NCBI GenBank assembly: GCA_013397845.1
Contig: VZTG01007110.1
Location: 19,242 to 83,241, forward strand
DNA length: 64,000 bases
Direction: 5' to 3'
DNA from: Melanocharis versteri
Taxonomy: Eukaryota > Chordata > Aves > Passeriformes > Melanocharitidae
Positions 35,375 through 49,175 of the stretch are shown here, piece after piece. The position numbers were made by a program, and so were the translations under genes. Numbering within the stretch: position 1 is the first letter of the stretch; the number at the start of each line of letters is the position of its first letter. A model generated the notes under the pieces. The model was not told where the DNA came from. It worked only from the letters and a program-made list of their open reading frames with translations, and made no database searches.

Positions 35375-36605
35375 AACTTTACTTCAGACCAAATGGGTTC
35401 TGCTCAAATTTAAAATTCCACCATGCAGAAATCTTCTCTAACAGCTGCCAACAATGGCTATGAAAAGGAACCAAACTGGACAGACATCAATCACAAGCAC
35501 CCAGGGACCTGAGTTTGGGGCATACAAGGATCATGAATCTATATCAGCATGAGATTACAGTCCTTTAGGAACAGTTGCATCCTCCTCATCAGTGGTATTG
35601 AGAGAAGAGGGCCATCACTGAAACAGAATATATGGGAGACACAATGGGACAAACTGTTCTCATTTGCATTGATCCAAATTTGGCAGAACTCCACGAGTTC
35701 TAGCCTGTCCACTCAAAGTTTAATAAAAAGCACTGAGCATGCCTTAAACGTCACAGAAGGGAAAAAACACAAAACAAAATAAAACCTATGTCCTAGCTCT
35801 TTCAAAGGAAATAAACACAGAAAGTTTCAAAGTTTTCTTTTTCAAGAATTGGTTCTCGGGCACAATGTTATGGCTATGGACAGAAATCTTCCTAAGTATA
35901 GTATGTACTAAAATTCTTCTCCCTTCACGTAAATCCAGTTTCACGCTAATCATTTCAGTAACTTCTTCACCTTTATAAACAATGGGTAGAATTTTACCAT
36001 GCAAGAAAAATAAGAAAAATTATCCTAACTGTAAGACTGATAAGAAAGAGAAGTCTTTCTTGCTTTCTGATGGACAGATGAGCACAGAAATGATGCTCAC
36101 AAAAAAGGACCTATTATAACATGCAAAACACAGCACAGAGGTCTTTGTCTCTTATATGGCCACTTTTTGTAATTTTGTGTGGTTAAGACAAAAACCAGTA
36201 TTTTTAGGCATGGTACTTAAGGAGTTTTAATTAATGTTCAATCTTTTCAGTAGGTCATAAAACATCATTAAGTTGTTTATTATTATAATCACGTGAAATG
36301 ATGTAAATGAAAACCAGAATGAGATGTGTCCATCTCAATGTAGAACCTGCATCTCCTGGTTTTGCAAAGGAATTCTAACTATGCTGTCAAGAGGCCAACT
36401 TACATCTGTAGCCAGAGCGGCGCTGGCAAACAAAAAGCATTTTCTAGACTGCTTCAACTAACAATGGCCAGGTGGGGCTGAACAGTGTAACTCTTTTTGA
36501 ATGAATACATACAAATACTATCAGTCAGCTGAAGAAGTAGCTGGTACAAGTGTAATACACTTCACCACGCCCAAGGGCACAACCAAGAATAAAGAGACCT
36601 CAAAA

Positions 36606-36640
36606 AGGGAAAAAAAAAAAAGGGAAAAAAAAAAGGAGGG
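36606..36640 (+). repeat. A-rich purine tract
   Basis: Runs of A separated by GGG, about 350 bp from the assembly gap, giving a purine-only strand. Confidence 0.8.
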
Positions 36641-36986
36641 GGAGAAACATAGGCTTTTCCGACGGGAATCCTTTATCTTGGCAAAACAGAGAATAGCTCT
36701 AGTGCACAAAATCTTGGTACCGCTCTAAGATGAAACCCCTGATCTTGGCAGAATCGCACATCTAAGACTCCACTCGCCCTAAGCAACCTCAAATCACAGC
36801 TCTCGCTGGGAAAAAAAAAAGAGATTATGAAACAAAACAGACAAAACCCACAAGCTCAGGATGCCCCAAGCGCAGACCTAGCGAGAGAAAATCGAGAAAT
36901 TCAAACAAGCGATCCTGCAGGTGGCCTCTTATTACAGACATCCAGGTATGGGGGACAGAGTTAAAACCAGAGACAACAACAACAAT

Positions 36987-37325
36987 NNNNNNNNNNNNNN
37001 NNNNNNNNNNNNNNNNNNNNNNNNNNNNNNNNNNNNNNNNNNNNNNNNNNNNNNNNNNNNNNNNNNNNNNNNNNNNNNNNNNNNNNNNNNNNNNNNNNNN
37101 NNNNNNNNNNNNNNNNNNNNNNNNNNNNNNNNNNNNNNNNNNNNNNNNNNNNNNNNNNNNNNNNNNNNNNNNNNNNNNNNNNNNNNNNNNNNNNNNNNNN
37201 NNNNNNNNNNNNNNNNNNNNNNNNNNNNNNNNNNNNNNNNNNNNNNNNNNNNNNNNNNNNNNNNNNNNNNNNNNNNNNNNNNNNNNNNNNNNNNNNNNNN
37301 NNNNNNNNNNNNNNNNNNNNNNNNN
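36987..37325. other. Assembly gap (339 N)
   Basis: A run of unknown bases. Both flanks are CAA-rich: ACAACAACAACAAT before and CAACAAACAAAACAAAAA after. This suggests the gap sits in or next to a simple repeat at the edge of the GC-rich island. A single further N lies at 37557. Confidence 0.99.
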
Positions 37326-37628
37326 CAACAAACAAAACAAAAACGGTGGCCGGCTTCCCCTTGCCCTGCCTCCCCAGAGAGCCGGGGTTTGGTAATTTCC
37401 AGGGCCGGTCAGTCCGTCCGCACCCCGATTTCCCCGAGCGCAGCGCTCCCGACGCCCGGCAGCTCCCCGGGAAGGCGGCAGCCGCGGCGCAGGGCCGGCG
37501 CAGGGCGCTCCCAGGAGAGCAGCGGGCGGCCGGCAGCGGCCCTGGCCCTGCCCCGGNTGCCTTCCCCGTCTCGCCGAGGGGCCCCGCGGACAGAGCCCCT
37601 GAACATCCACGCGGCCTTCGCCACGGAA
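37326..37628 (-). promoter_or_regulatory. DMTF1: CpG island, probable DMTF1 promoter and first exon
   Basis: Very GC-rich and CpG-dense sequence, about 6.5 kb upstream of the DMTF1 start codon and the nearest such island on that side. Housekeeping-type genes like DMTF1 normally start in CpG islands, so the first non-coding exon probably lies here or in the adjacent gap. It ends abruptly at a CR1 insertion (about 37622). Open frames across it, including those spanning the gap, have no support as genes. Confidence 0.65.
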
Positions 37629-37805
37629 TCACTGAATCGATTAGGTTGGGAAAGACCTCTGAGACCATCGAGTCCAACCTCCGAGCGAATACCACCCTGT
37701 CAGCCAGACCATGGCACTCAGTGCCACGTCCAGGCTTTTCTTAAACACCTCCAGCGATGGTGACTCCACCACTTCCCTGGGCAGCCCATTCCAATGTTTA
37801 ATCAA
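37622..37805 (-). mobile_element. CR1 LINE fragment beside the CpG island
   Basis: Reverse-oriented CR1 tail: GGAATCACTGAATCGATTAG, GGTTGGGAAAGACCTCTGAG, ATCGAGTCCAACCTCC and a CTTCCCTGGGCAGCCCATTC block. It is 5'-truncated where it meets the next, oppositely oriented copy. Confidence 0.88.
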
Positions 37806-37834
37806 TAGTTGTCAATCAGTGTCTAATTAATGGC

Positions 37835-38253
37835 CACACATATGATGAAGGCTCGGGAGCATCTCTCATACGAGGAGAGACTTTGGGAGCTGGGCCTTTT
37901 TAATCTGGAGAAGACTGGAAGGGAATCTCAGTGTGTATAAATATCTCAAAGGTGGGTGCCAAGAGGATGGTGCCAGACATTTTTTGGTGGTTCCCAGCAG
38001 CAGGATGAGGAACAGTGGCCATGAAATAAAACGCAGAAAGTTTAACCTCAACGTGAGGATGAATTTCCTTACGTACAGAGTGGCAGAGCACAGGAACAGA
38101 CTGCCCAGCAAAGTAGTGGAATCTCCCTCTCTGGAGACACCTGGATGTGTTCCTGTGTAACCTGCTCTGGGTGACCCTGCCTTGGCAGGGGGGTTGGACT
38201 GGATGGTCTCCAGAGGTCCCTTCCAATCCTAACCATTCTGCGATTCTGTGATC
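37835..38253 (+). mobile_element. CR1 LINE fragment, forward orientation
   Basis: CR1 3' region in + orientation, about 420 bp. It includes GAGGAGAGACTTTGGGAGCT, the GGTTGGACTGGATGGTCTCC block and the tail CATTCTGCGATTCTGTGATC. Together with the neighbouring reverse copy it forms an inverted pair with both 3' tails outward. Confidence 0.92.
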
Positions 38254-39721
38254 ACTTTTCATTTACCTCCTGCCCAACAACCTCACAAAACCAAGGCATA
38301 TTATCAGTAATTATCCATAAAGCCAAGAATAAACAAGCACGTATTGGTGCCCAGCTTGTGGTGCTTGCTGCCCTGTGGAGTGGGTGCCTGCAGGTGCCAT
38401 GATCCTTGGCAAACGAGCTGAGCCTCTCACAGACAAACTGGGCACATAAGGGCAAGAGGGTGCATGGCATCCCCTGCCTGCAATTTTTTGTCTAGAAACC
38501 TCATTGCACTTCTACCACAAAGCCCCTTTTTGGCCACTTCCCTTATGGTGTGACCTCCAGCTGTGTCCTCCTCAAACCTTGGGAGCTTTAAAAATTGCCC
38601 TCATGGGAAGACACGGCAGCTTATGGGAGAAGACGTTGCGCATAAAAATGGTGGTAAAAGTATGGAAATGAAATGCGTAGCTGGGAGAAGAAGGTAACTG
38701 GTATAAGGAGCTGAAAGTAGGGTTTGTGGCACCTGTTTTGTTCAAAACACACTTACATTAACTCTGGTCTGTGTGTACTTGGTATTTCTGGACATCAAGC
38801 CTCAGGAATCTTGAGTTTCACACCCAGTAGTTGACTTCCAGGGAGAAGTTTAAGTGCCTGATACCCTTAGGCATTAATTGGCCAAAGTGGAGAGACAGTT
38901 TGCTATTCTAGGGTTGCATACAGCTGTTGGATTCACCAGCCATGATCTCTTGCAGCTTCTTTTTTTTTTCCTCCAGTTTTTGCAGCAAGTGAAGTATGGA
39001 CCCTACATTTGCCTTCCTTGAAGTACCTCTCTGTTTCGTTGTTGTAGTGGTGGTTTTTGTTTCTGTTTGGGTTTTGGGGTTTGTTTGTTTGTTTTAGTTT
39101 GGTTTGGTTTGGTTTCAAGGCAGCTAAGGGCTTGCTTTGAAAATAGCAGGATACCACTTTCCTGAGCTGTACCAAAATGCTTCATCAGGAGGCTGTGTTC
39201 AGACTGCAGGAAACAATACTGAAATTTCATATAAGCCTTCACCATGTGAAAATTTCTAAAAAGACCTCATGCAGTAAGCAGCAAACATGAAGAGGACTCC
39301 TTCCATAAATTAGTTTCCCCATATGTCATCCCTTCAGTTATGAGCCTTTTCCATGCTGGATATAAAGCCTTTCTCTTTACTATATTTTTATCTTACTTTT
39401 CTGGATGTACCTTGTAGAAAACATTATTTTAACTGCAAAATCTGTACCTCCTTTTACACAGTGGTGTTGTTCTGGGATATATCATAGTGAGACATAAAGA
39501 TGATAAGCTGTGAAGTGACAGCATGTTGATGACTGGGCCACTCGGAATTGTATGCCACCATTTTAGTCACGGATCTGCAAGACTTTGTGCAGAGTTTTGG
39601 GATGATGACCTCTGTTTGGGCCCCACTCCCTGTTTTTGCAATAGAAAGAATATTATTTTCCTCACAGATACGTGCTATAACCATGCTTAGGGACATTCAC
39701 TTTATATCAGGTTCAAAGTAT

Positions 39722-39770
39722 ATGTAGATAAAATGATGACTGGATAAAATGTAGATAAAATGATGACTGG
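39722..39770. repeat. 22-bp exact direct repeat, 27-bp period
   Basis: The same 22 bases, beginning ATGTAGATAAAATGATGAC, occur at 39722-39743 and 39749-39770. This is a recent short duplication in non-coding DNA. Confidence 0.9.
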
Positions 39771-41906
39771 AATTCTCTGGTGTTTCAGGAACGGGATGAA
39801 ATCTTACTCTTGTAAGAGACTCTGGTTCCACAGGGCAAATGAGGTTCATGAACCCTGAGTTATCTCATGTTAATGGAACAATTATATGCATCTATACGTA
39901 TTTAATGTGATGAAAGACTCAAACACAGAGTTTTAGCTACGGACCTAACAATCTCTTTTTTAGATTAAGTTAGCTTTTCACTAACTCCTACTGAGTTTTC
40001 TTCCAGAAGCCCTGTGTTCCTGGTAGCCACCAGGTGTCCCTACTGCCATGTGCTCCAGACCCACCAGTTGCATCCCAGAGATGGAACATCTCTCTCTCTG
40101 CTCCAATTAAAGCCCAATTAGCATTGTTCAGTAGGTACAGCAAACTCACTCCTCGTTAAGCATTAGGGGAAAAGTGAGACTGTGGTGCTGCTTGATAAGG
40201 CAAAGATGTGAGAAGGAGGATCAACGTGCTGATGACTCACCGTAAATCCTGAAGGCAAAGTGTGAATTTAATAATCCCAAATCTGATTACATGGGTGGTG
40301 ACAGAAATCTTGGTGCAGATCCTTTTTTGTAATAGAAGAAATAAAGTTTTATTCTGCAAGATTCAGGGGAAGAAATGCAAAACATAGAAGTTAGAAAAGG
40401 CCTTGATTCTTGTTTGTTTATGAGATTTTTTGTATTTACATAGATTTCTATCTGTATAGATGTGTATGTAATTATATGTGGGTATAGCAAATATATTCAT
40501 TACTCATTTACAGAAAAAAAAATTTATGTATATAAATAAACGATCTAGTATTTATATAACACTTGTTCATTTGTATGCTCATAGTTTGGTAGGGGCTGGC
40601 TATGGAGAATTGCTCAGGCTCTGAAGAGCTGCCATGAAAGAGAGAGAGATGCCAGAGAAGAAGTAACAGAGCTTTGGTGGCAGTTTGTGAGGGTTCTTCA
40701 GTGCAGAATGAATCTCCTCTAAGAAAAATTATTACCCTGTGGCCTGACCTAGGAATAATTCTATAAAGAGCACTCACTCATCCTGAGACCTTGTCTTTGG
40801 TGACAATCTCGTAATTTCCTGACTTGCACCTGTGTGAGGCTGTAATGGACTGACCACCTTGAAAGTCTCTATGTATTCATTTTGAGTGCCTGCTCTGTCA
40901 CTTACCCTCTGTCAGAGTCCTGGAAAATGTTAGAGAATGGCAATGTATTCGGGACCTTCAATACGCAGTCTGCAGAGCTGGGAATGAGGGCATTTTCATT
41001 CTTTTTTCCTGGAAGCTCTGCTGAGACCCCTAAATTCCGATGGCAGTCAGTGCAGGCTGCACACCAACAACCTGGGTTGCCATCTGGATGTGCCCAGCTC
41101 TCTCCATACCTTGGGCCCATGGCAGTAGCAATCCCACTGAACCCAGTCCAAGACTAGGAATGGTTCCATTGATATGGCTAAATGTGAGGAAGAAAAAGGA
41201 CGAGAGTTCCAGAGACAGTGAGCAGAGGACAAGGTCTACATGGATTTGAGCTGCCAGTGACATTGGGATGAGCCATTCTTCCTGCTATTGAGTTTAGCAG
41301 GAAGGCAGCTGTGCAATTCACAGTGTCCATAAGGATTTGGTGTTTGGAGGGGATATCCAGGAAAACAGGAAGGAGGAACTGGTTTCTGTAAGATGGGTGT
41401 AGGGACAGCAGAAGAGGAGAAGGAATGAGGCTTCACAGGATCACTGGCAGAAGAGAAGGGAGAGAAAAGGACAGAGCAGATGGGAGGAGCAGATGGATCC
41501 CAGCTGGGAAGTGCTTTACTGTGTGCTACTGAAATCAGAGGCGCTGATGGCAGCGTGTCGTGGGCAGAGTGGGAGCTTCAGACAAAGTTCATTGGAGAAG
41601 CTGTCCCGTTGAGCCGTGAGATGCAGCAAGGACGCCCCTTGCTTTCTGAAGTCCTCAGAGAGGAGCCTGAGTGTGGCTGGATCCAGTCTGAGCCCCAGAC
41701 TTTGTCAACAGTTTATGTGTAAAGGTTTATTTAGATGTAATTGAACCTTTATACAACTTTGTTCCGCAGGATTAAGGATGACAAACCAGATGTATTTATA
41801 TAAATATATATGATTTATTATGATAATGATTAGACAAAAAGATCTTAATCAGAATTATGTAGTACACAGTACAGGAGCTATAACTATTATAATATAGTGC
41901 ACTATG

Positions 41907-41963
41907 AAGCAATACTGAAGCAATTGCATTAAAGCAATTGTATTAAAGCAATTGTACTAAAGC
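41907..41963. repeat. 14-bp minisatellite, three to four copies
   Basis: The unit AAGCAATTGTATTA (with variants GCATTA and GTACTA) is repeated at 41918-41931, 41932-41945 and 41946-41959. A partial copy precedes it and another follows. Confidence 0.9.
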
Positions 41964-44900
41964 CAGCAAGAACAATTATTAAGTAGAGATTGATGTTACT
42001 CACCCATACTGATGACTGCGGGCAGATTTCTTTCGCTCAGCCTCAAGGAAAAACCTTTAGGAGCATTCCCGCTGAAGGGAGGAATCTCCACACATACACC
42101 CCAAGAACGGGTATGTTGTAAGATGCCACTGTTAAAATTTGGAACTGGGCTTTTAAATAAAGTGATGCACTGTCAGTCGTATGTCTCCAGGCCAGCTGTG
42201 TCAGCTCAGCACCTCTAGGTAAGTAATCAGTAGTAGGACTGTTTGTTCTTTTATCCAGGTATTTTACCAGGTCTACCACGTATTTATCTCACTATCAGGA
42301 TGTTTAACTTTGAGATTGATGTGTCATACTGGTTTCAGCACTATTCAAAAGCAGCATGAGGTTCCCTTCTTCATTTACCACTGATAGCTTTGGAAATAGA
42401 GCATTGTTTGAGTTGTTTTCCCCATTCCAGACAGAGCATCCTGCTGCACAGGGGGAGGCATGAGGAGAGGGTGGCAAATGTAGTTCCTTCTGTAGGAGGG
42501 ACAGGCAGAAGTGGGCAGGTGCTTTCTGCATGGCATTGTGCACAGGCTGTGTGCAGGGACCACGAGTGGGCAGGTGGGCTGCAGCTGTGTAGGGGAGGGA
42601 AGGACAACCCAAGGGCCAAGAACTGCTTCCTTGGCCTATTTCACCCATAAAATCCCAGTAACTGAATGGTCATAATCTTGAACTCTGATGAATTCAAGCT
42701 GTGGGAGGAGAGTGATGTATTCCACAGTGGAAAAACTTGTCCTGTTTTGGAGCTGCATGTTGATTTAGCTTTTATATAGGTTCATCTTTTTGGCACCTTT
42801 TGCTAAATGCTGGGTTATCATGAAGGCAATGACAAACCTCCTGCGCATTTGAAGGGGACAGAGTGTTTCTTAGGGAAAATGTGCCATTTATGGTGTAATT
42901 CTACTCTCTGCTGGCAGATGGTGCTGCGATATATCCAGGAGCTGGGAACCAGCTTTTTCAACTTCGAGGGGATGTGAGCAAGCAGCATCTCCTTTATGTT
43001 TTCATTCGGGTTTGTTCCTAAATTTGTTTTGCGATGAAATGAAATTCTTCTCCTCTTTCTTGTTCTGCTCCCAGCTTCAGTTGTCCAAGCAGGTTGGCCA
43101 GTTTTGGTTTTGCCTATCAGAAACCCAAATCATTCTGCTGGAAGAAAATCTATTCGTGGCAGTATTCCCCACAATGTAAGGTTTTCTTATGTTAACAAAT
43201 CCAGCCTTTCAGGCCCATGCTGGTCTTGCAGTCTTCTTTTAACAGCAGTCTGAAGTTTCTGTCAATAGATATACCCAAGACACAACTTAAGCAACTTCTG
43301 AGAGTCACTTCTGCCCTAGGTTTTAATGTTTCTTTTTATATCACATGCTTGATACTGTGATCCATTGCTGATAGTATTTCTTGCAATATACAGTGTGATT
43401 AAAGGTTTCTCTCAGTGGCATCTTTCTGGGAAACAAAAAACCCCAGAACCAACCCAAATGCTTTTATATTGAACTAAAAAGAATATTTGAAGGAATTAGT
43501 GAAGGATGAGATCAGCCTATTTAATGTCTAAAAAGCTGCTGAAAAATTAGGGGTAGATCTCATTATGTTTCTGGAACTGCTCTCCAAGAGGTTATTAAAT
43601 TCTTCTTGCCTTGCTTGAGAGGTCCGTGGAGCACCAATATTCTCAGAGAGTGGCTGAAAGTGCTAGAGCTAAAAGCCGGAAACATCAAGAAAAAGAAAGC
43701 CCTTATTCCTGCAGCCAGCACACTTGGAGCCAGACAAGGATTTCTGTCACTAGCCTCAGGTTTTTCCTGTGAGGGTGTAATCTGAAAGTCCTACATACTC
43801 CGGGGGTCTGACTGTGAGACCCCTGTTTTGTCCTGCCCAGTGAGCATCAGGCTTCCTACCCTGGGTTCGTGTCAGGCTCTGTGTGAGAAGAGAGGGAGCA
43901 GATTCCCCCACCATCCCTGCCAGAATGCTACTTGACTGAAACGATCTGGGTTAAGAAAAATGTCCAAAATAGGTAATTTTTTGCTGTTTTTCTGCTTTGC
44001 CCTGGATCTTTCCAGTGACCCAGTTTCCAGTACAAATCCATAAAGTTGTTGAAAAGTCAGAGACAACGACAGCTGCAGGATGTGAGCGGAAGTGATTGCA
44101 GGGATACATCTCTCTGGGTGGCTTCACTGCTGAGGAGAACATGCTCATGGACCCATGCTCCACACTGAGGAGAAATCTGGACAGAAGCCTGCTAGCTCCC
44201 AGGGAAGGAATTGTGCCAGAAGCTCTCAAGCAAAAAGAAGTGAGCACCTTTTTTTCCCTTTTAATGAGAAAACAGTCCACCAGAGACCACTTCTGAGGTG
44301 ATGCCCAGGTGGATGTGTCCTCTTTGAATGTATGTGCCTAAAATTTTCTGTGCATGGCTTACACTCAAGAAGAGACAGAGGTAAACTTAGGGAGACAAGG
44401 TTATCCTTGAGAAATCTCCAGAGCACTTTTCTATCTCCTCCAACGCCTTGAGAAATGTTTGCATTTCCATCAGAAGGACCAGGGAGAGGTCCCTGATACT
44501 TAAGCACATCTGGACCTCAGGCAGTATTTTCCAAACTCAGCACTTCATAAATAACATCAATAACATCAGTCCAGTCCTGCATGGCCAAGTTCTTCAGATA
44601 CATTTATCTTGCTGATGCCAATTCCACCTGAACTCACAAAGAATCAATGGGTCTCAGTGCAAGATTACACCCAGTGCCAGGGCCCAGTTCCAGTGGTGAT
44701 TTAACATGCCCACGTGCCTTTTCCTGAGCTTTCTCATGTTCACAGCAATGCTCAGACATTCCAGGTGCTCTGAAGTGTGGATTTCTGTGCCCATGTGCCC
44801 ATGCAGTCGTGTGGGGAAGAATGAGTATGAGTGTGAGAAGTTTGCCTCTTGGAAAATGCATGGCAGGGTAGGACTTGAAACCTGAGCCAAAACCAGTTTT

Positions 44901-47900
44901 TTTTTCCTATTACAGACATGCAAAAACTGGTGAGAATAATTTTCAGAAGCAATTAAAGCAGTAAATCAAATTTGACAATTCAATGGATAACATTATCCAT
45001 TTCCAAAAGTGACAGTGATATGTTTCTGGACCTCAAACAGGGCTGTATTTCCCTGTGATTTAGCAGAAAAAGTTTCACATTCTAGTCTGATTTCCTAGGC
45101 TACAGAAGAAGTGACTAAATGAGCTGATAATACCTGGCAGCTGTCAAACGACTTTTTGCCATCTAGAGAGAAACAGAAGAACATATGTTCTGATCTCCTG
45201 CTACTTAAGTTAGAGGATGAAAGAAATAGAAGGGGTTTAAGTTGGAAATGAGATCATGCATTATGCCCTTCGGACAGCATGTAATCTGGCTAATGGCATC
45301 ACGGAGTTATATAAATAACTTCATTAAAATGAACTTGTTTCAAATGAGCTAAATAAATCAGACTCATTTGTCAAAGTGCTGGGATGAAATAACCAGGTTA
45401 ATTTAAAGCTGCTCACTGGGGAGATGATTCTTGAATTTGTTCCACCAGTGAAACTGCCATCAGTAGCTTCAGTCACCAGTGGGAGCCCTGAGCCCAATGT
45501 GAAAATGCAGACTGGGCTTCCACATTTGCCTTTCCAGGAGCCCCTCTCTTGTGTCTGTAGCACAGTCTCCAGGGTCCCATAGTGAAGGTGTGTGTTCCAG
45601 GGCATTTAAAGCAGTGTCCAAGACCCACCAGATCTCAATCCGTCTCTGGTGGCTGGGAGCTGTTCAGCCCTGTGGTCTGTGCTCTGCTGTCTGCTCTCTG
45701 CCTCAGAATGAATGGTAAAATGAATTTTAACCAATTGCTTTTGGCACCTGTCCCTGCCTTGATGGGAAGACTATGTGATGCCTCAGGTCTTTTCCTCACA
45801 ATTAATTCAATGCTTTGTGTCTAAATTTTCCCTTTCCTCATTAAGCCCTTTGCTTTAGCAGTATCTGCAGAGGTCAGAAAGAGAAATCCTCTTCTTCAGG
45901 CTATAGATGGACTTGCTCCTCTGTGGTCTGAACACCTCTTACCTTTGTAGGGATGAATAATTACCTGATTTAAACTCACTCCACTGCAGGAGTCAGTCAG
46001 ACTGTGCAGAATTAGACCAGCTAAAGATGTGAATCTGTAGGGAGTGAACGAGTAGGAAGATTGTCCCAGATACAGGCTGTCTGTCTGTCCTTCCTAGTTT
46101 ACTGAAAATCTCAGGTTTTAGCTTTTGCTCCAATGTAAGAAGAATTGCTCATATGCCATCATCATGCATTGTACATCCCACCTTTACCAGATGACCAGTT
46201 TTCTTTTCGTTGCATTTTGGATACTTTTCCATAGTAGAGAGAAGGGGTGAGAACATGGATCTCATGGAAAATGAGTTTATAATAATCATTTATAGACATT
46301 TCAAATGAACGAGTGAGAAATCAATTCTTTGTGTTTATGTCTTCCAGGATCACAGTTGTGAGTACAGCACCTTATGCTCCTACACAATGAATCTGCCCTG
46401 AAGTGCCTGTAGCTGACAGCTATGAATTTATCAAATGAGAAACTGGACTGTGAATTCAGCTTTCAGGAATAAAAAGCCTTTCAGCTCTTTAATACCTCTC
46501 AGTCCTGCCCTTTGGTTGTGCTCCAGCACAGGTGAAGGGTTGTGCGAACATCAGGCTGCAAGACAAATTCTTTGTTCCCAGAGCACTGATTTATCCAGCT
46601 TGGTTGCTGGTAGCAACCTCTGGGCTATTCTAGCCCTGTGAGATGAAAACAACTTTGGGGATCTGTTCACAAGTGGATACTCCAGCCTCACCCCCTCCTC
46701 CCGTTTCAGTCAGCTGTGTGACATCCTGCCCAAGGACTGTCCTAATCACAGCTTGTCCTCCAGTCCACTGGTCTGTACCTGGAGACCAGTGCATGGCTGT
46801 GCTTCCCGTGGAGCACCCTGGCCCTATAGAGTTTGGGTTGTTGTTTTAAACAATTTGGGAACTTGTGGTTACGGTGAAAGCCATGCAGTCACCATCCACC
46901 TCTGAGTGGTGTCAGATCAGGAGCAAGTGCTGGGCAGAAGCTAAAATGCCTTCCTGGAGGCTGGGGTACAGGGGACCATGACAAATTGATCCCCAGCTAT
47001 GAGCTGCAGGATTCAGTCCACAACCAGCTCCAAGAGGGATTGAACTAAGAAATTCTAGACTTGTTATTGGGTTTTACTATTGGCTGAGATTCCCTCTTGC
47101 CCCAGGTCCGAGTTACAGGGCAGCTTTCTCCTCTGACAGCTATTAACACAAATGTCAGCTCACCCAGGGCCAGCACAGCTCCAGCATTTGTGCAAATCAC
47201 ATTGATATCAAACTGCAGCCGTATGTGTGGGGCCAGAGGTTGCAGTGCTGTGGTGTTTGGGATGTGGTGCTGGAAGATGTGCTAATCCCTTAGTAAATGT
47301 CAGAGTGCTGCTGCACTGGGGATTGGATCATGTCCAAGCAGAAAACTTTGCTTCGAGCTTGCAAATGATTTGTGAGTTTCTTCATTATGATAATTTTGAG
47401 AGTTCAGGCTTCTCTGTACAGGACTCTTATGAGAGAAAAGGAGTGATCCTCCTAGGGATTTGAAAGCATCTGCAAGATCTTGTGGTTATGTATTTTTTAA
47501 ATTCATGCCAGATGGGTCATATCCTCCTCATTTATATGGCTGTAAATCTGGATTTATCCCACCTAGATGACTCTTGTCAGAATCTGTCCAATATTCTTTA
47601 ATAGATTTTCAGTCTAAACTGATGGTGTTGACCAGTAAAATCACTCTTACCAGTGAAGTGATCAGTATGTTTCAAGTGTCAGACTCATTCCTTCAACTCA
47701 TTTGTAAAAGCTTTCTAACTGTCTTGAACCAACCAGAATTAAAATAAAGGACAAAATGTTACACTCACGAACATATGGCCACATTCCTGCATTGTAGCAG
47801 TTCAGTGCTATACTACAAATTGCATCCTGGTTCCTGTTATAATTTATGTTTTCATCTGCTCAGTCTTTTTTAAAATGAATTTGTTCTCAAATCAAATCAA

Positions 47901-49175
47901 ATCAGCAGAAATCTTTAGCTATGGCATTTATTTGCTGGCAGGGCACCTTTCACTGCAGCTCAGTATCTAGAAGGAGCAGGAGGCAGGATAAGAAGATGCG
48001 GGTGATGACAGAGGTCACTGGGTGACAAAAAAATTTAGGAGGGATATTTCAGCTGGATGGAGAATCTGTATTTCCATCTCCTTCTCTCACTTAATGCGAA
48101 ATGTTTCTGTAACTCAGAAACACAACTTTTTCAAACAAGGCAAAGCTACGGCCAGCTAATGAGCTATTATGACATAGAACAACCAGCTTTGCCCATCAGT
48201 GTAAGGAACAGTGAAAGGATACCTGGCCTGTCTCTAACAGGGTGATTCCGAGTTAACTGTCTAGGAAATCTTTTTCATCTCTGCAGCTGATAAGACATGT
48301 CACTGGTGATCAGAAAACTCTGTGTTCAAGGGGAAAAAAGGGCATCTCTGCTTACAGCACTGACAAGAAGAACAAGAAATTATAAAATCCCTTTTTTCTC
48401 CCCTCAGATGAACAATATCCCAATTAAAATACTCCATCATCAATCAGCTATTTTGGAAAGAAAATATAAAGACATCAATGTTGAGATCATAGTCTTGAGA
48501 TCTGCTTCTTACGTATTCTTCCCTTTAAGACAATGTGAACATCCTTAAGAGAAAGAGAAATTTAAAATATCAGTCCTCAGCATTCTCACTGTGTAAATAC
48601 CTTAGTATATTCTTAATTTCAATCATGGCTGGTTCTACGAGTTTAGATCAGGAATATATATTATGGGATCCCAAGCTATAAATTTTTTTAAATTGGTATT
48701 TGGGTATTTAGGGCCTTTTTCAGAATGGCTGAAATCCAAGGAATGATACAAGTTAAAGAGCCTGAATTTGAGGTCCTTGCACAAGAGCTGCAAATCCCTT
48801 TTAGACTTTTTGCAAATTCCTTGCTGAAAACATTGTCAGCTATGTCAAATAGAAATAATTGCCATATATAATATCAAAAATATGGCCAGCTATGGCAAAC
48901 AGCCCTATTATTAGAGAGCCTAATTCCTAATTCTTTTGGGAAAAAAATAGTTCTGGTTACATATATGAAAAAATCTTGATAAACACCTCAGCCCTCTTGA
49001 AAAGACAGCCTTTAATAATTCACATATCTCTGTAGGGTGTATTAGACACCACAGGCACTTGTGAAGAGTAAATGGGAAAGTATGGAAAAAAAATGGAAAA
49101 AAGCCCAAGTATACTGCAATTGACAGTGAATACTGAGGTTATCAATTTGATAATAGAACAAATAAATACTGTTTT

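Larger units (their letters stand above)
30849..36986 (-). other. DMTF1: DMTF1 5' intron region, untranslated exons not identified
   Basis: AT-rich sequence between the first coding exon and the probable promoter. No coding exon was recognised on either strand. At least one non-coding 5' exon must lie to the right, because coding exon 1 begins at a splice acceptor. The only candidate I noticed is the CpG-rich patch at 33976-34145. Simple tracts include a 12-C run at 35363-35374 and an A-rich stretch near 36606-36640. Confidence 0.55.

Noticed and set aside
36825..37763. Open frames spanning the assembly gap
   Set aside because: They consist mostly of unknown residues and run through the CpG island and a CR1 element.
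42900..43060. Acceptor-like site followed by an open segment near 42934, considered as an ELAPOR2 exon
   Set aside because: The translation does not match the cysteine-rich ELAPOR2 sequence and stops after about 20 codons in the ATG frame.
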